Shown: positions 16,216 through 25,376, numbered from the stretch's first letter. The stretch is 64,000 nucleotides of DNA from Bacillus changyiensis (GCF_027706145.1 NZ_JAQFWW010000002.1:186001-250000), one strand, 5' to 3'. The notes: generated by a model from the sequence alone, not told the origin. Made by a program: numbers and translations.

Positions 16216-16230
16216 TGAAAATCATTTTCA
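16216..16230. promoter_or_regulatory. Fur box between yfiZ and yfiY
   Basis: TGAAAATCATTTTCA is a perfect 7-1-7 palindrome close to the Bacillus Fur consensus TGATAATnATTATCA. It lies in the divergent promoter region of a siderophore importer, so iron repression of both arms is expected. Confidence 0.85.
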
Positions 16231-16301
16231 ATTAAAGATTGACAACATGATAGCTGAAAATTTATGATCATGATGAGACTTACATTCTAAGGAGGACAAC
16301 G

Positions 16302-17273
16302 ATGAAAAGATGGTCAATGTTGGGATTTATCACGATATTAGTGATTTCAATACTTACAGCCTGCAACAGTGGCAAAAAAGAAGCGGCTTCAAACAGCGAA
16401 GAAACAATCACTGTTAAACATGCCATGGGTACAGAGGATAAGGCACCTGCTCAGCCAAAAAGAGTAGTGGTTCTAACAAATGAAGGAACAGAAGCTTTAT
16501 TGGAACTAGGGATTAAACCTGTAGGTGCTGTAAAGTCTTGGACAGGTCATCCATGGTATAAGCATATTGAAGCTGACATGAAAGGTGTTAAAGAAGTCGG
16601 GCTTGAAGGAGAGCCAAACATTGAAGCGATTGCCGAATTGCATCCTGATTTAATTATAGGTAATAAAATGAGGCACGAAAAAATATATGATAAGCTAAAA
16701 AAGATTGCGCCAACCGTTTTCTCAGAAACACTTCGCGGTGAATGGAAAGACAATTTTTCTCTCTATGCAAAAGCGGTAAATAAAGAAGAAAAAGGTAAAG
16801 AAATTTTAGAAGATTTTGATCATAATGTCAGAGAATTAAGTGCAAAGCTTGGCGATCAGAAAAAGAAACGAGTAGCGGTTGTCAGATTTATGGCTGGTCA
16901 ATCAAGGATTTATTATAAAGATTCATTCTCCGGAATTATTTTAGAACAACTCGGTTTTCAATATCCTGAAAAACAGGAAAAGCTGTTTAAAAAACAAGCT
17001 GATAAGTTTGCTTTTATGACGGAAAACAAAGAATCAATTCCAGAGATGGATGGTGACATCCTGTTTTACTTCACATATAAACCTGCTGAAAGTAAAAAAG
17101 AGGCTTTAACATGGCAAAATGATTGGACAAGTGATCCGTTATGGAAAAAGCTGGATGCTGTAAAATCGAAAAACGCGCATGAAGTTGATGATGCGATCTG
17201 GAATACCGCTGGCGGTGTAAAAGCGGCTTACCTGTTTCTTGATGATATCGAAAAATACTTTTTGAAATCTTAA
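16302..17273 (+). CDS. yfiY: Siderophore-binding lipoprotein YfiY
   Basis: Extracytoplasmic solute-binding protein for the YfiZ/YfhA permease. The 323-residue protein has a lipoprotein signal with lipobox LTAC (MKRWSMLGFITILVISILTAC), so it is anchored to the outer face of the membrane. The mature part is a type III binding fold: PKRVVVLTNEGTEALLELGI, then PNIEAIAELHPDLIIG. AGGAGG precedes the ATG by 8 bases. It is transcribed away from the permease/ATPase operon, sharing the Fur box region, and has its own terminator. Confidence 0.9.
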   Translation: MKRWSMLGFITILVISILTACNSGKKEAASNSEETITVKHAMGTEDKAPAQPKRVVVLTNEGTEALLELGIKPVGAVKSWTGHPWYKHIEADMKGVKEVGLEGEPNIEAIAELHPDLIIGNKMRHEKIYDKLKKIAPTVFSETLRGEWKDNFSLYAKAVNKEEKGKEILEDFDHNVRELSAKLGDQKKKRVAVVRFMAGQSRIYYKDSFSGIILEQLGFQYPEKQEKLFKKQADKFAFMTENKESIPEMDGDILFYFTYKPAESKKEALTWQNDWTSDPLWKKLDAVKSKNAHEVDDAIWNTAGGVKAAYLFLDDIEKYFLKS

Positions 17274-17284
17274 AGTACATGAGG

Positions 17285-17318
17285 AAAGGAGGCAATTCCC
17301 CTTGGAAATGCCTCCTTT
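17285..17318. terminator. Terminator between yfiY and yusW
   Basis: AAAGGAGGCA and TGCCTCCTTT form a perfect ten-base stem. The genes converge here and the hairpin overlaps the yusW stop codon. Confidence 0.85.
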
Positions 17319-17754
17319 ATTCTTTGCCTGTACATACTCTTGAAGTTCCATCAGGCCATTTGACTTGTAGTTGGAACTGATCATAGCCGTCATCAAGATT
17401 AAAAGCTTCAAGTACATGACGGATGACTGTACGATCTGCATCAGATTTGGCTATTGAAAGCTCACTTAAAATCATTTTCATTTCATGTAAAGCTTCTTCC
17501 CCTTCTCGATTCACATCATTCAACTGATCTTCAATCTCCGCAACCTCACCCTCCTGTTTATGATATTTCGCTTTGAAAGTATTATGTTTTCCATTCCCAT
17601 AATTCACCTTAAGCGTAAACTCAGCAAAGGGTACGGCTTTAATATCTGTAACAGGTGTATCCTCATTCTGCCGTTCTGAAGGTTTTTCAACTGCCGTTTG
17701 ACAACCTGTCAAGATGATGAGTATAGCAAAACAGGTGATTTTCAATAAGTTCAT
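17317..17754 (-). CDS. yusW: YusW-like lipoprotein
   Basis: A 145-residue secreted lipoprotein with the signal MNLLKITCFAILIILTGC and lipobox LTGC. The mature domain is a compact repeat of charged strands and helices (FAEFTLKVNYGNGKHNTFKAKY, a helix LNDVNREGEEALHEM, then FQLQVKWPDGTSRVCTG). It corresponds by position and pattern to B. subtilis YusW, of unknown function. It follows the oligopeptidase gene by about 70 bases in reverse orientation and may share its transcript. Confidence 0.75.
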   Translation of the reverse strand: MNLLKITCFAILIILTGCQTAVEKPSERQNEDTPVTDIKAVPFAEFTLKVNYGNGKHNTFKAKYHKQEGEVAEIEDQLNDVNREGEEALHEMKMILSELSIAKSDADRTVIRHVLEAFNLDDGYDQFQLQVKWPDGTSRVCTGKE

Positions 17755-17822
17755 ACAGTTCAGCTCCTATATGGACATTATTCTTAGCTATTTCCCGTTT
17801 GCTAAAACTCATGCAGATAGAT

Positions 17823-19580
17823 TTAAGTGATGGCTAAAAATTCTTTGGCATCCTGAACAGCAAGTTGGATTGCATTCTCCCAAAAGTCCGGTTTCGTCAA
17901 ATCAACGCCGAGATGTTTCATGGCCAAATCTTCAACTGACATTGAAGCTGTATCTTTTAAAAGAGCGATGTACTTTTCTTCAAAACTCCGTCCTTCTTTT
18001 AAGGCCATGGCATATATACCGAGTGAAAACAAATAACCGAATGTATAAGGAAAATTGTAAAACGGCACAGAAGTAATATAAAAATGGAGTTTCGAAGCCC
18101 AAAAATAAGGATGGTACTCACCTAGTGCCCCGCAATACGCTTCTTTTTGCGCCTCTTCCATCAGCTCATTCAGTTTGTTAACAGGGACGACACCATTTTT
18201 GCGTTCTTCATAAAACTGAGTTTCAAACAAAAACCTAGCATGAATATTCATGAAAAATGCAACACTGCGCTGTAATTTATCGTCTAGAAGCACGAGTTTG
18301 TCCTGCTCTGAAGTAGCCTGTTTTAATGCAGCATCAGCCACGATCATTTCAGCAAAAGTCGATGCAGTTTCAGCTACATTCATCGCATATGCCCTGTTCA
18401 GTGGTCTCACATTACGAATCGCTTCATGGTGAAATGCATGACCAAGCTCATGTGCTAAAGTTGATACATTATCAGCACTGCCAGAGAACGTCATGAATAT
18501 TCTCGATTGACCACTTTCCGAAAAATTGCTACAAAAACCGCCAGACCGTTTACCGCTCCTATTCTCAGCCTCAATCCATCTATGTTTAAATGCTTTTTCT
18601 GTAAAGACTGACAGCTTTTCTCCAAATGTTTCAAACTGGTCAACTATGAAATGGGCAGCCTCATCAAACGAGTATTCCTTAGTATTTTCCCCAAGTGGTG
18701 CTTTCAAGTCATACCAGCTTAATCGCTCTAGTCCTAGAAGAGACGCCTTTCGCTTAAGATAATCTGCAAAAGGCTGTTTATGATCGATAATCACTTTCCA
18801 CATGACATCCAGGGTTTCTTGCTTCATCCGATTGATGTTAAGCGGTTCTTTCAATACATTATTCCAGCCTCTTGCCTTATACACATTTAATCTGAAACCA
18901 GCGAGATGATTAAGTGTGCTACTTAACAAGTCAGCATGTTGTTCCCAAGCATGATCAAGGTTTTTCGTAACAGATTGACGGATGTTCCGGTCCGGCTTAG
19001 AAGTCAAGTTCTCAGCCTGTCCAACTGAGAGAATTTGCGTTCTCCCGTTTTCTTCGTATGGAATTTGGATTTGATTCATAATACTGTTATACAAACTGCC
19101 CCATGCATGATAGCCATCGACAGATAGCCCTTGAATCAAAGTTTCCTGTTCCACTCCAAGCTTTTCTTTGACCCTCATTCTTCTCTCATTTAGTACATAA
19201 GCTACCTCAGAAAACTCTTTTTCCTTAAGAATCGTATTCCAGTCTGTTTCTGGTATTTCAGCCAATTTGCTGTCGACAATGACCAAAACTTTATTAAATT
19301 CTGCAGAAAGCTGGGTTACTTCAAACTTAAGAGTGTTTGCTTTTAAATCTGTTGTATCTTGGGCTTGCAAACAACTGACAAAAGAGTGTGCTTGCCGAAT
19401 TTTAACATCAAGTTCCTCCATAAACTCAACTATGCCTGTCAGTTCTTTATCAAAAGTAGTCGCTTTTTCTCTAAAAGAAGCAATTAAGTTTTTAATCTCA
19501 CTTAAGTAACGTTGAAAGCTTGAAGCATTACTTCCACCTTCAAAGAAAACATCCAGATCCCACGTATCTTGTAAAGCCAT
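17823..19580 (-). CDS. yusX: M3-family oligoendopeptidase (YusX-like)
   Basis: Cytosolic zinc metallopeptidase of the oligoendopeptidase F type, which trims short peptides. The 585-residue protein carries the zinc motif HELGHAFHH near residue 386 and the third-ligand region ETASTFAEMIV downstream. No signal peptide is present. B. subtilis yusX sits beside yusW in the same way. The gene is preceded by a GGGGGATGG ribosome binding site. Confidence 0.88.
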   Translation of the reverse strand: MALQDTWDLDVFFEGGSNASSFQRYLSEIKNLIASFREKATTFDKELTGIVEFMEELDVKIRQAHSFVSCLQAQDTTDLKANTLKFEVTQLSAEFNKVLVIVDSKLAEIPETDWNTILKEKEFSEVAYVLNERRMRVKEKLGVEQETLIQGLSVDGYHAWGSLYNSIMNQIQIPYEENGRTQILSVGQAENLTSKPDRNIRQSVTKNLDHAWEQHADLLSSTLNHLAGFRLNVYKARGWNNVLKEPLNINRMKQETLDVMWKVIIDHKQPFADYLKRKASLLGLERLSWYDLKAPLGENTKEYSFDEAAHFIVDQFETFGEKLSVFTEKAFKHRWIEAENRSGKRSGGFCSNFSESGQSRIFMTFSGSADNVSTLAHELGHAFHHEAIRNVRPLNRAYAMNVAETASTFAEMIVADAALKQATSEQDKLVLLDDKLQRSVAFFMNIHARFLFETQFYEERKNGVVPVNKLNELMEEAQKEAYCGALGEYHPYFWASKLHFYITSVPFYNFPYTFGYLFSLGIYAMALKEGRSFEEKYIALLKDTASMSVEDLAMKHLGVDLTKPDFWENAIQLAVQDAKEFLAIT

Positions 19581-19644
19581 TTCCCATCCCCCTTTACCAT
19601 AATAATTATATTATAAGATACAATTTCCTTTTATGTAAAAAAAG

Positions 19645-19672
19645 GACGCCTAGCGCCCTATAATTGTCTCAG
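19645..19672 (-). terminator. Terminator of the DD-carboxypeptidase gene
   Basis: On the minus strand GGGCGC and GCGTCC pair across a small loop and are followed by a run of seven T residues. It overlaps the end of the coding region slightly. Confidence 0.7.
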
Positions 19673-20815
19673 TTTTTTCACTACATAACTTATCGCCAAT
19701 AAGCCAAAAAAACCGGTTAAAAACAGGAAAAGTCCGCCGCTTTTAAGAGGCTCTCCTTCATGTACAGCAGCTCGATCAGCAGATAACCCTCCGTTTTGAG
19801 AATGAGCTCTAATATTCACAGATTGAATGAGCCGTCCATCCTCTCCTTTTATATTCAGTGTGCCATCGCGGTCTAACACTTCTGATATTGTTTCCCCTTT
19901 CTTTTTTGTGACAAATAAGCGGTTTTTCAGATCAAGTCGTTTTCCATCCTGGTCTTTAAACTGTTTACCTTTTTGATATGCAACAGTTTCAAAGTGATTG
20001 AAACCTCCAGCTAAAAGTGTTTTTGTATCATTGTACATCATCTTGTGGCTATCAGCTTTCATAACAACTGCTATCAAATCGAGATCACCTTGTGTAGCCG
20101 TTGTCACTAGCGTGTGTTTTGATTGATCAACATACCCGGTTTTCCCACCGGTTATTCCTTGAAAATGAATCTCTCCTGTCAACATTCGATGATGATTTTT
20201 CAATGTTGTTTTCCATGTTTTTCCCTTCCAAGCCAATTGCTTTTTCGAAAAAAGTTCTCGAAAGGTTTTGTTTTTCATGGCATATCTTGTGATTTTGGCC
20301 ATATCAGCGGCTGTTGTATAGTGATTTTTGTCAAACAACCCGTGTGGATTTGTAAAATGAGTGTCATGTGCTCCAGCCCGTTTTGCCACAAATGCATTTA
20401 CCTCATCTGCAAACTTTTTATCACTACCACTCACATATTCAGCAATCGCCGTTGCAGCATCATTACCTGAATTCATTAATAATCCTTGAAGCAACCGTTT
20501 TAATGGAACTGTTTCTCCTTCTTCCAAATATACACTTGTCCCTTCTGTATCAGCTGCTTTTTTGCTAATTTTAACTTTATCTTTTAAATTCCCTTTTTCA
20601 ATCGCATAAATGGCTGTAGCAATTTTTGTTATACTGGCAGGATACATTTTTTTGTTGCTGTTTTGTTTAAACACAACTTGTCCGGATTTTGCATCAATTA
20701 AAATTGCAGATTCACTTTCAATATGAAAGTCATTTTGGTCTCCAGCTTGAGCGGACTTGTGTATAAGCATAGTCATACATAGTAAAGCACTCAACAAAAG
20801 GATTTTTTTAGCCAT
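19658..20815 (-). CDS. D-alanyl-D-alanine carboxypeptidase (DacF-like, S11 family)
   Basis: Low-molecular-weight penicillin-binding protein that removes the terminal D-alanine from peptidoglycan stem peptides. The 385-residue protein has a cleavable signal (MAKKILLLSALLCMTMLIHK..AQA), the active serine motif SITK (about residue 60), SGN in LLMNSGNDAAT and KTG in GGKTGYVD. A C-terminal ~100-residue beta domain is followed by a hydrophobic anchor (FLFLTGFFGLLAISYVV) and a basic tail, so it is held at the outer membrane face. It resembles the DacF group but synteny does not fix which paralogue it is; B. subtilis has no dac gene beside mrgA. Confidence 0.85.
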   Translation of the reverse strand: MAKKILLLSALLCMTMLIHKSAQAGDQNDFHIESESAILIDAKSGQVVFKQNSNKKMYPASITKIATAIYAIEKGNLKDKVKISKKAADTEGTSVYLEEGETVPLKRLLQGLLMNSGNDAATAIAEYVSGSDKKFADEVNAFVAKRAGAHDTHFTNPHGLFDKNHYTTAADMAKITRYAMKNKTFRELFSKKQLAWKGKTWKTTLKNHHRMLTGEIHFQGITGGKTGYVDQSKHTLVTTATQGDLDLIAVVMKADSHKMMYNDTKTLLAGGFNHFETVAYQKGKQFKDQDGKRLDLKNRLFVTKKKGETISEVLDRDGTLNIKGEDGRLIQSVNIRAHSQNGGLSADRAAVHEGEPLKSGGLFLFLTGFFGLLAISYVVKKLRQL

Positions 20816-20967
20816 TGTCTCACCTTGCCTTTAGAATAATGCTTTCGTCCCTAAAATCAAAAACTAAAAATAGGACTTTTAGCACTTTATAAATTCTATC
20901 AATTGTTTATAACCAATGACAAGTTTTATTTCATGCAAATACACTTTTCTTATTCAGTCGCACTTAT

Positions 20968-20982
20968 TTATAATTATTATAA
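20968..20982. promoter_or_regulatory. PerR box of mrgA
   Basis: TTATAATTATTATAA matches the PerR consensus TTATAATnATTATAA at every position. It lies just upstream of the mrgA promoter, where PerR represses in the presence of Mn2+ or Fe2+ and is released by peroxide. Confidence 0.93.
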
Positions 20983-20989
20983 TTTAATA

Positions 20990-21017
20990 TTGATTATAAA
21001 TAAATCTGTGATATAAT
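20990..21017 (+). promoter_or_regulatory. SigA-type promoter of mrgA
   Basis: A -35 TTGATT (20990-20995) and a perfect -10 TATAAT (21012-21017) are 16 bases apart. The PerR box abuts the -35 element. Confidence 0.75.
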
Positions 21018-21054
21018 ATGGTTAAGAAACAAAAATTTGAGGAGGAGTATGGAC

Positions 21055-21519
21055 ATGATCACACAACAGTTAACACAACAAAACTTTACACTTGAAACGA
21101 CTCTGAACACAAATCTATCAAACTGGTTCATCCTCTACACAAAGCTTCACCGTTTTCATTGGTATGTGAAAGGACCACAATTTTTTACACTACATGAGAA
21201 ATTTGAAGAACTGTACAATCATGCCGCTGAAACAGCTGATGTAATCGCTGAGAGATTGTTAGCAATCGGTGGACAACCGCTTGCTTCAATGCAACAATTT
21301 CTTGAGCACGGTACAATTTCAGATTGTGGAACAGAAAAAACAGCAGATGACATGGTATCTTCATTAATCAGTGATTACCGCAAGATTTACAAGGAAACTC
21401 AAGATTCAATTAAACTTGCCGAAGAAAAATCAGATCATGCTACTGCCGACATTTTAATTGGCTTAACAGAAGAAATCGATAAACAAGTTTGGATGCTTTC
21501 TTCATTTTTAAATGAGTAA
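21055..21519 (+). CDS. mrgA: Dps-family DNA-protecting ferroxidase MrgA
   Basis: Mini-ferritin that oxidises and stores iron with peroxide as oxidant and coats DNA under oxidative stress. The protein is 154 residues from the ATG at 21055; the ATG at 21049 is only one base from the GGAGGAG ribosome binding site and is less likely. The Dps ferroxidase signature is clear: [37 protein letters not shown] in overlapping pieces, with the ligands H, H, D and E. Regulated by the upstream PerR box. Confidence 0.95.
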   Translation: MITQQLTQQNFTLETTLNTNLSNWFILYTKLHRFHWYVKGPQFFTLHEKFEELYNHAAETADVIAERLLAIGGQPLASMQQFLEHGTISDCGTEKTADDMVSSLISDYRKIYKETQDSIKLAEEKSDHATADILIGLTEEIDKQVWMLSSFLNE

Positions 21520-21525
21520 TGTTGA

Positions 21526-21551
21526 CAAGCCATGGCAATCTGCCATGGCTT
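21526..21551. terminator. Bidirectional terminator between mrgA and htrB
   Basis: GCCATGGCA and TGCCATGGC pair across ATC. The flanking genes converge. Confidence 0.75.
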
Positions 21552-21556
21552 ATCGT

Positions 21557-22903
21557 TTAAGATTTGCTCTTCGTTAGCTTTGCCTTCAACGTTTTTTTCT
21601 TTCCGTCTCTTAACACTTCAAATGTAACATTGTCACCTGTTTTAGTTTCTGTGTAAAGAATTTTTCTGAGATCAGCAGTTGTTTTAATCGCTTTTCCATT
21701 CATCTTCACGATGACATCGCTAGATTTTATACCCGCTTTTTCCGCCGGTGATTTTGATGCCACTTTATCGACATATACACCTTTGTTCAACTGATCTCCA
21801 AAGAGGCTGAGTGTATTCTTTTGGTATTGCTCAGGAACCTGATCCATATCAACCATTTGGACACCTAAATATGGCCGCTCTACTTTTCCTTTATTCAGAA
21901 GCTGATCAACAATGGGACGAACATCATTACTTGGGATTGCGAAGCCAAGTGATTCAACACCGCTTTCACTGATCTTTAAGCTGTTAATACCGATTACCTG
22001 TCCGCTACTGTTAATCAATGGACCACCGCTGTTTCCTGGATTAATCGCTGCATCTGTTTGGAGGACATTCATTTCAAATTGCCCCTCAGATGTAGGGACT
22101 TCGATTGTTCGGTTTACACCACTAATAATTCCTTGTGTAACAGTTCTGGAAAACTGTAGACCGAGTGGGTTACCAATGGCGATCACTTTCTCACCAGCAC
22201 GCAGCTTTGAAGAATCACCAAAACTTGCAATTTTGTCGACACCTTTTGAATTAATTTGTAAAACAGCTAGATCTGCTAAAGCATCACTGCCGACGATTTT
22301 AGCCTCTACTGTTTTTCCGTTAAACAAAGAGATTTTGACCTTTGAGGCACCTTCAACTACATGGTTGTTCGTAATAATATAGGCTTTATTCCCCTCTTTT
22401 TTAAAGATAACGCCTGAGCCTGTTCCGCCTTGCTCGATTTCATCTTCAGAAAAGCCAAAACTAGATTGGATGTTTGAAACTCCAACAATCGTTGACTCTA
22501 AATCTTTGACCATATCGGCAAAATTATCCGCATCTGTAATCGGTTTAGATGTAAAATTCTCCTCTTGTTTTGGTTTTTCTGAACTGACAGCCTGCTCCTG
22601 ATGATCATGAGGCAAAAAAGGCATGACACCCAAAACAAGACCGCCTCCAATAATCCCTCCTAAAATCGGGCTCATCCATGATGCGATCCGCCGTTTTTCT
22701 TTTACAGTTCTTGTCTCTCTGGAATTCTCCAGTGCTACTGCTGTCTCTTGTTGAGAAATGCTTGATTGACTCCCAATCGTTTCTGAGTTTTCGGCCTGTT
22801 CCTCTGCAACGTGCTCTTCAGAACTTTCTGCTTGCGATATTTTAAGCTCATCTAATGGCTGCTTATTTTCATTGTTTCCTTCATCATTGTTTTTTAAGTC
22901 CAT
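21557..22903 (-). CDS. htrB: HtrB membrane-anchored serine protease
   Basis: Quality-control protease/chaperone for misfolded exported proteins. The 448 residues comprise an acidic, Gln/Glu-rich cytosolic N-terminus of ~75 residues, one transmembrane helix (ILGGIIGGGLVLGVMPFL), a trypsin-like domain with the active serine in INPGNSGGPLI, the histidine in TNNHVVEGA and aspartate in ALADLAVLQI, and a C-terminal PDZ domain (YLGVQMVDM onward). It is divergent from cssRS, which controls htrA/htrB on secretion or heat stress in B. subtilis. The arrangement matches that genome. Confidence 0.92.
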   Translation of the reverse strand: MDLKNNDEGNNENKQPLDELKISQAESSEEHVAEEQAENSETIGSQSSISQQETAVALENSRETRTVKEKRRIASWMSPILGGIIGGGLVLGVMPFLPHDHQEQAVSSEKPKQEENFTSKPITDADNFADMVKDLESTIVGVSNIQSSFGFSEDEIEQGGTGSGVIFKKEGNKAYIITNNHVVEGASKVKISLFNGKTVEAKIVGSDALADLAVLQINSKGVDKIASFGDSSKLRAGEKVIAIGNPLGLQFSRTVTQGIISGVNRTIEVPTSEGQFEMNVLQTDAAINPGNSGGPLINSSGQVIGINSLKISESGVESLGFAIPSNDVRPIVDQLLNKGKVERPYLGVQMVDMDQVPEQYQKNTLSLFGDQLNKGVYVDKVASKSPAEKAGIKSSDVIVKMNGKAIKTTADLRKILYTETKTGDNVTFEVLRDGKKKTLKAKLTKSKS

Positions 22904-23094
22904 AAGCGTACACTTCCTTTATTATTCTTGTCTTCAACTATTTTTTATGGCAAAAGTTTTAACTATCATTAAAAAATGTTCCATTCAATATTGCTACCTT
23001 TCTTCCCTAATGATAGCCTACACAAATGTTATGGGATAAATATTAAAAAAATATGTGAAATTATGAAAATGGACCAGACTTATGTTAAAACTAG

Positions 23095-23100
23095 TATAAT
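23095..23100 (+). promoter_or_regulatory. -10 element of the cssRS operon
   Basis: TATAAT, 26 bases before the cssR start codon. The -35 region is poor, as is common for a promoter that depends on its own response regulator; no CssR site could be defined with confidence by eye. Confidence 0.5.
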
Positions 23101-23126
23101 GACGTAGAGAAAGGATGTGAACCCGA

Positions 23127-23795
23127 TTGTCATATACCATTTATCTAGTTGAAGATGAGGAGAATTTAAATGAGCTGCTGACAAAATATTTGGAGAATGA
23201 AGGTTGGCACGTCACTTCTTTTCTAAATGGTGAAAGCGCCCAACCATATATTTGTCAGTCGCCTCATTTATGGATTCTCGATATTATGTTACCAGATATC
23301 GATGGGTATACGCTAATAAAACAAATAAAAAATCATGATTGTAATGTCCCTGTTATTTTCATTTCAGCACGTGATGCGGATATTGACAGGGTTCTTGGAC
23401 TTGAACTTGGAAGCAGTGATTATATTTCCAAGCCTTTTCTCCCTAGGGAACTGATCATCCGTGTTCAAAAGCTTCTTAAGCTCATTTACAAAGACGAAAC
23501 TCAGAAAAAAAGAATCACAGTTTCTTCATATGAAGTCAACGAAGATTTGAGAGAAGTTTATGAAAATGGCAAAATGATTAGTCTGACATCAAAAGAATTT
23601 GATCTCTTGCTTTTTTTCACGAATCATCAAGGTCGAGCCTTCTCAAGGGAAGATATTTTGACAGAAATCTGGGGAGACGATTATTTCGGAACTGATCGAG
23701 TTGTTGATGATCTTGTGAGAAGACTGCGAAAAAAAATGCCGCATCTAAAAATCGAAACGATTTATGGGTTTGGATACAGGATGTCAAAATCATGA
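23127..23795 (+). CDS. cssR: Secretion stress response regulator CssR (OmpR family)
   Basis: DNA-binding response regulator of 222 residues starting at TTG (23127), with AAAGGATGTGA in front. The receiver domain shows acidic pocket VEDEEN, phospho-acceptor aspartate in LWILDIMLPD (about D52) and the lysine in DYISKPF. The C-terminal winged helix has SLTSKEFDLLLFF and the RTDRVVDDLVRRLRKK-type recognition helix. It overlaps cssS by four bases and is divergent from its expected target htrB. Confidence 0.92.
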   Translation: MSYTIYLVEDEENLNELLTKYLENEGWHVTSFLNGESAQPYICQSPHLWILDIMLPDIDGYTLIKQIKNHDCNVPVIFISARDADIDRVLGLELGSSDYISKPFLPRELIIRVQKLLKLIYKDETQKKRITVSSYEVNEDLREVYENGKMISLTSKEFDLLLFFTNHQGRAFSREDILTEIWGDDYFGTDRVVDDLVRRLRKKMPHLKIETIYGFGYRMSKS

Positions 23796-25132
23796 AAAAT
23801 AAGTCACTTGCTTTTCAAATTTGGACGGTAATCTGCGGGATATTATTAACGATCTCTATTTTATTATTGATTTTATTTTCAACTACATTGCGAAACTTTT
23901 TTACAGATGAAATCTATACAAATATTGAAAATGAACAGCATGTCCTAACCGAATATAGCTTTTCTCGTTCTCTTGAAAGGGGGTTTGATGATGGAAACGG
24001 TTCACGCAGTGCCAACCGCTATGTACAACATATCATCCTCCCAGAGAACGGAACTCAATATCCACAGGTTCTCCCTCGTTCATTTATAGAAAAAGTTCAA
24101 ACACTTGGGAAGAATCAGGAATCAGAGTCAAAAAGGTACTCTGAAAAGGTGGATGGGGAGTATGTTTTCTTTGTACTAAAGAAAATTCCAACTGATCATC
24201 AAACATATCTTCTGTTATCATATGCCCTTGATTCATACAGAGATGATTTATCGTTTACGCTGTTTAAACAGCTTTTATTTATTTTAATTGGTGTCATTTT
24301 GCTCAGCTGGATACCTTCCATATGGCTGGCAAAATATTTATCCAAACCTTTAGTCACACTTGAAAAACACGTTAAGCGTATTTCGACACAAGATTGGGAT
24401 GATCCAGTTGTGGTTGATAGAGAAGATGAAATCGGAAAGCTCGGCCATACGATTGAAGATATGCGGCAAAAACTCATTCAAAAAGATGAAACAGAGCGAA
24501 CGCTTCTACAAAATATTTCTCACGACTTAAAAACACCTGTGATGGTCATCCGCGGATATACACAATCAATCAAAGATGGCATCTATCCTAAAGGAGATTT
24601 GGAAAATACCATTCAAGTAATTGAAGGCGAAGCTGAAAAACTAGAAAAGAAAATAAAAGATTTACTTTATCTCACAAAACTTGATTACTTGTTAAAACAG
24701 GAAAGGCATTATGGAAGTTTTAATATACAAGAAGTGATAAAAGAAGTGATTGAACGTTTGAAATGGTCTAGAAAAGAATTAAGTTGGAAGGTACAACTGG
24801 AAAAAAGCACAATGATGACTGGTGATCAAGAGCAATGGAGCAAGCTTATGGAAAACGTTCTTGAAAACCAAATCCGTTATGCAGAGTCTATCGTCGAGGT
24901 TAGTATGAAATCGACAAAAACATGTATTTCCATCAAAATAAAAAATGATGGTCCTCACATTGAAAAAGAGATGCTATCCAATCTATATGAGCCTTTTAAT
25001 AAAGGGAAGAAAGGCGAATTTGGAATTGGACTTAGTATCGTTAAACGAATTTTAACACTCCATCATGCAAATATGGAGATTCATAATGACCAAACCGGTG
25101 TTTATTATTTGATAACCGTTCCAAAACAATAG
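23792..25132 (+). CDS. cssS: Secretion stress sensor kinase CssS
   Basis: Membrane histidine kinase of 446 residues. One transmembrane helix lies near the N-terminus (IWTVICGILLTISILLLILFS), then an extracytoplasmic sensor of ~120 residues, a second helix (LLFILIGVILLSWIPSIWLA), a HAMP segment, the phospho-histidine in NISHDLKTPV and an ATP domain with N-box NVLENQIRYAE and FGIGLSIVKR. It senses misfolded secreted protein in B. subtilis. Translationally coupled to cssR. Confidence 0.92.
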   Translation: MKNKSLAFQIWTVICGILLTISILLLILFSTTLRNFFTDEIYTNIENEQHVLTEYSFSRSLERGFDDGNGSRSANRYVQHIILPENGTQYPQVLPRSFIEKVQTLGKNQESESKRYSEKVDGEYVFFVLKKIPTDHQTYLLLSYALDSYRDDLSFTLFKQLLFILIGVILLSWIPSIWLAKYLSKPLVTLEKHVKRISTQDWDDPVVVDREDEIGKLGHTIEDMRQKLIQKDETERTLLQNISHDLKTPVMVIRGYTQSIKDGIYPKGDLENTIQVIEGEAEKLEKKIKDLLYLTKLDYLLKQERHYGSFNIQEVIKEVIERLKWSRKELSWKVQLEKSTMMTGDQEQWSKLMENVLENQIRYAESIVEVSMKSTKTCISIKIKNDGPHIEKEMLSNLYEPFNKGKKGEFGIGLSIVKRILTLHHANMEIHNDQTGVYYLITVPKQ

Positions 25133-25156
25133 ACTGTCATTGGTTGCAGTCTTTTT

Positions 25157-25321
25157 TTATATAAATGAATAACCATTAAAACCACTGTAATTTGGTTTTA
25201 CAGCTTTTTTTGGATGTTTCATCCATTTCTTTTCTGCCAGCAGATGTTTGGGGTATTTTACTTTATCTACCTTAATCCCCTGACTGCGCAGACGGCTGAT
25301 CATTCCATCGATTTCTTTCAT
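25157..25321 (-). CDS. Small basic protein of unknown function, 54 aa
   Basis: An open frame starting MKEIDGMISRLRSQGIKVDK, with AAAGGGTGA seven bases before the ATG. The protein is rich in Lys, ends aromatic (NYSGFNGYSFI) and has no membrane segment. It lies between cssS (convergent) and the TetR gene (divergent). I do not recognise the family; codon use and ribosome binding site look real. The promoter would overlap the operator region at 25349-25362, so it may share control with the TetR gene. Confidence 0.65.
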   Translation of the reverse strand: MKEIDGMISRLRSQGIKVDKVKYPKHLLAEKKWMKHPKKAVKPNYSGFNGYSFI

Positions 25322-25347
25322 CAAATTTCACCCTTTCTCAACTATTT

Positions 25348-25376
25348 TTGACCACTTGGTCACCTTACTTTATAAT
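25348..25376 (+). promoter_or_regulatory. Promoter with overlapping palindromic operator, TetR gene
   Basis: A -35 TTGACC (25348-25353) and a perfect -10 TATAAT (25371-25376) are 17 bases apart. The palindrome TGACCA-CT-TGGTCA (25349-25362) covers the -35 element, so a bound dimer would block polymerase. Confidence 0.7.

Noticed and set aside
21912-22382. 156-residue open frame opposite htrB
   Set aside because: Covers the conserved protease domain in antisense; no ribosome binding site or domain.
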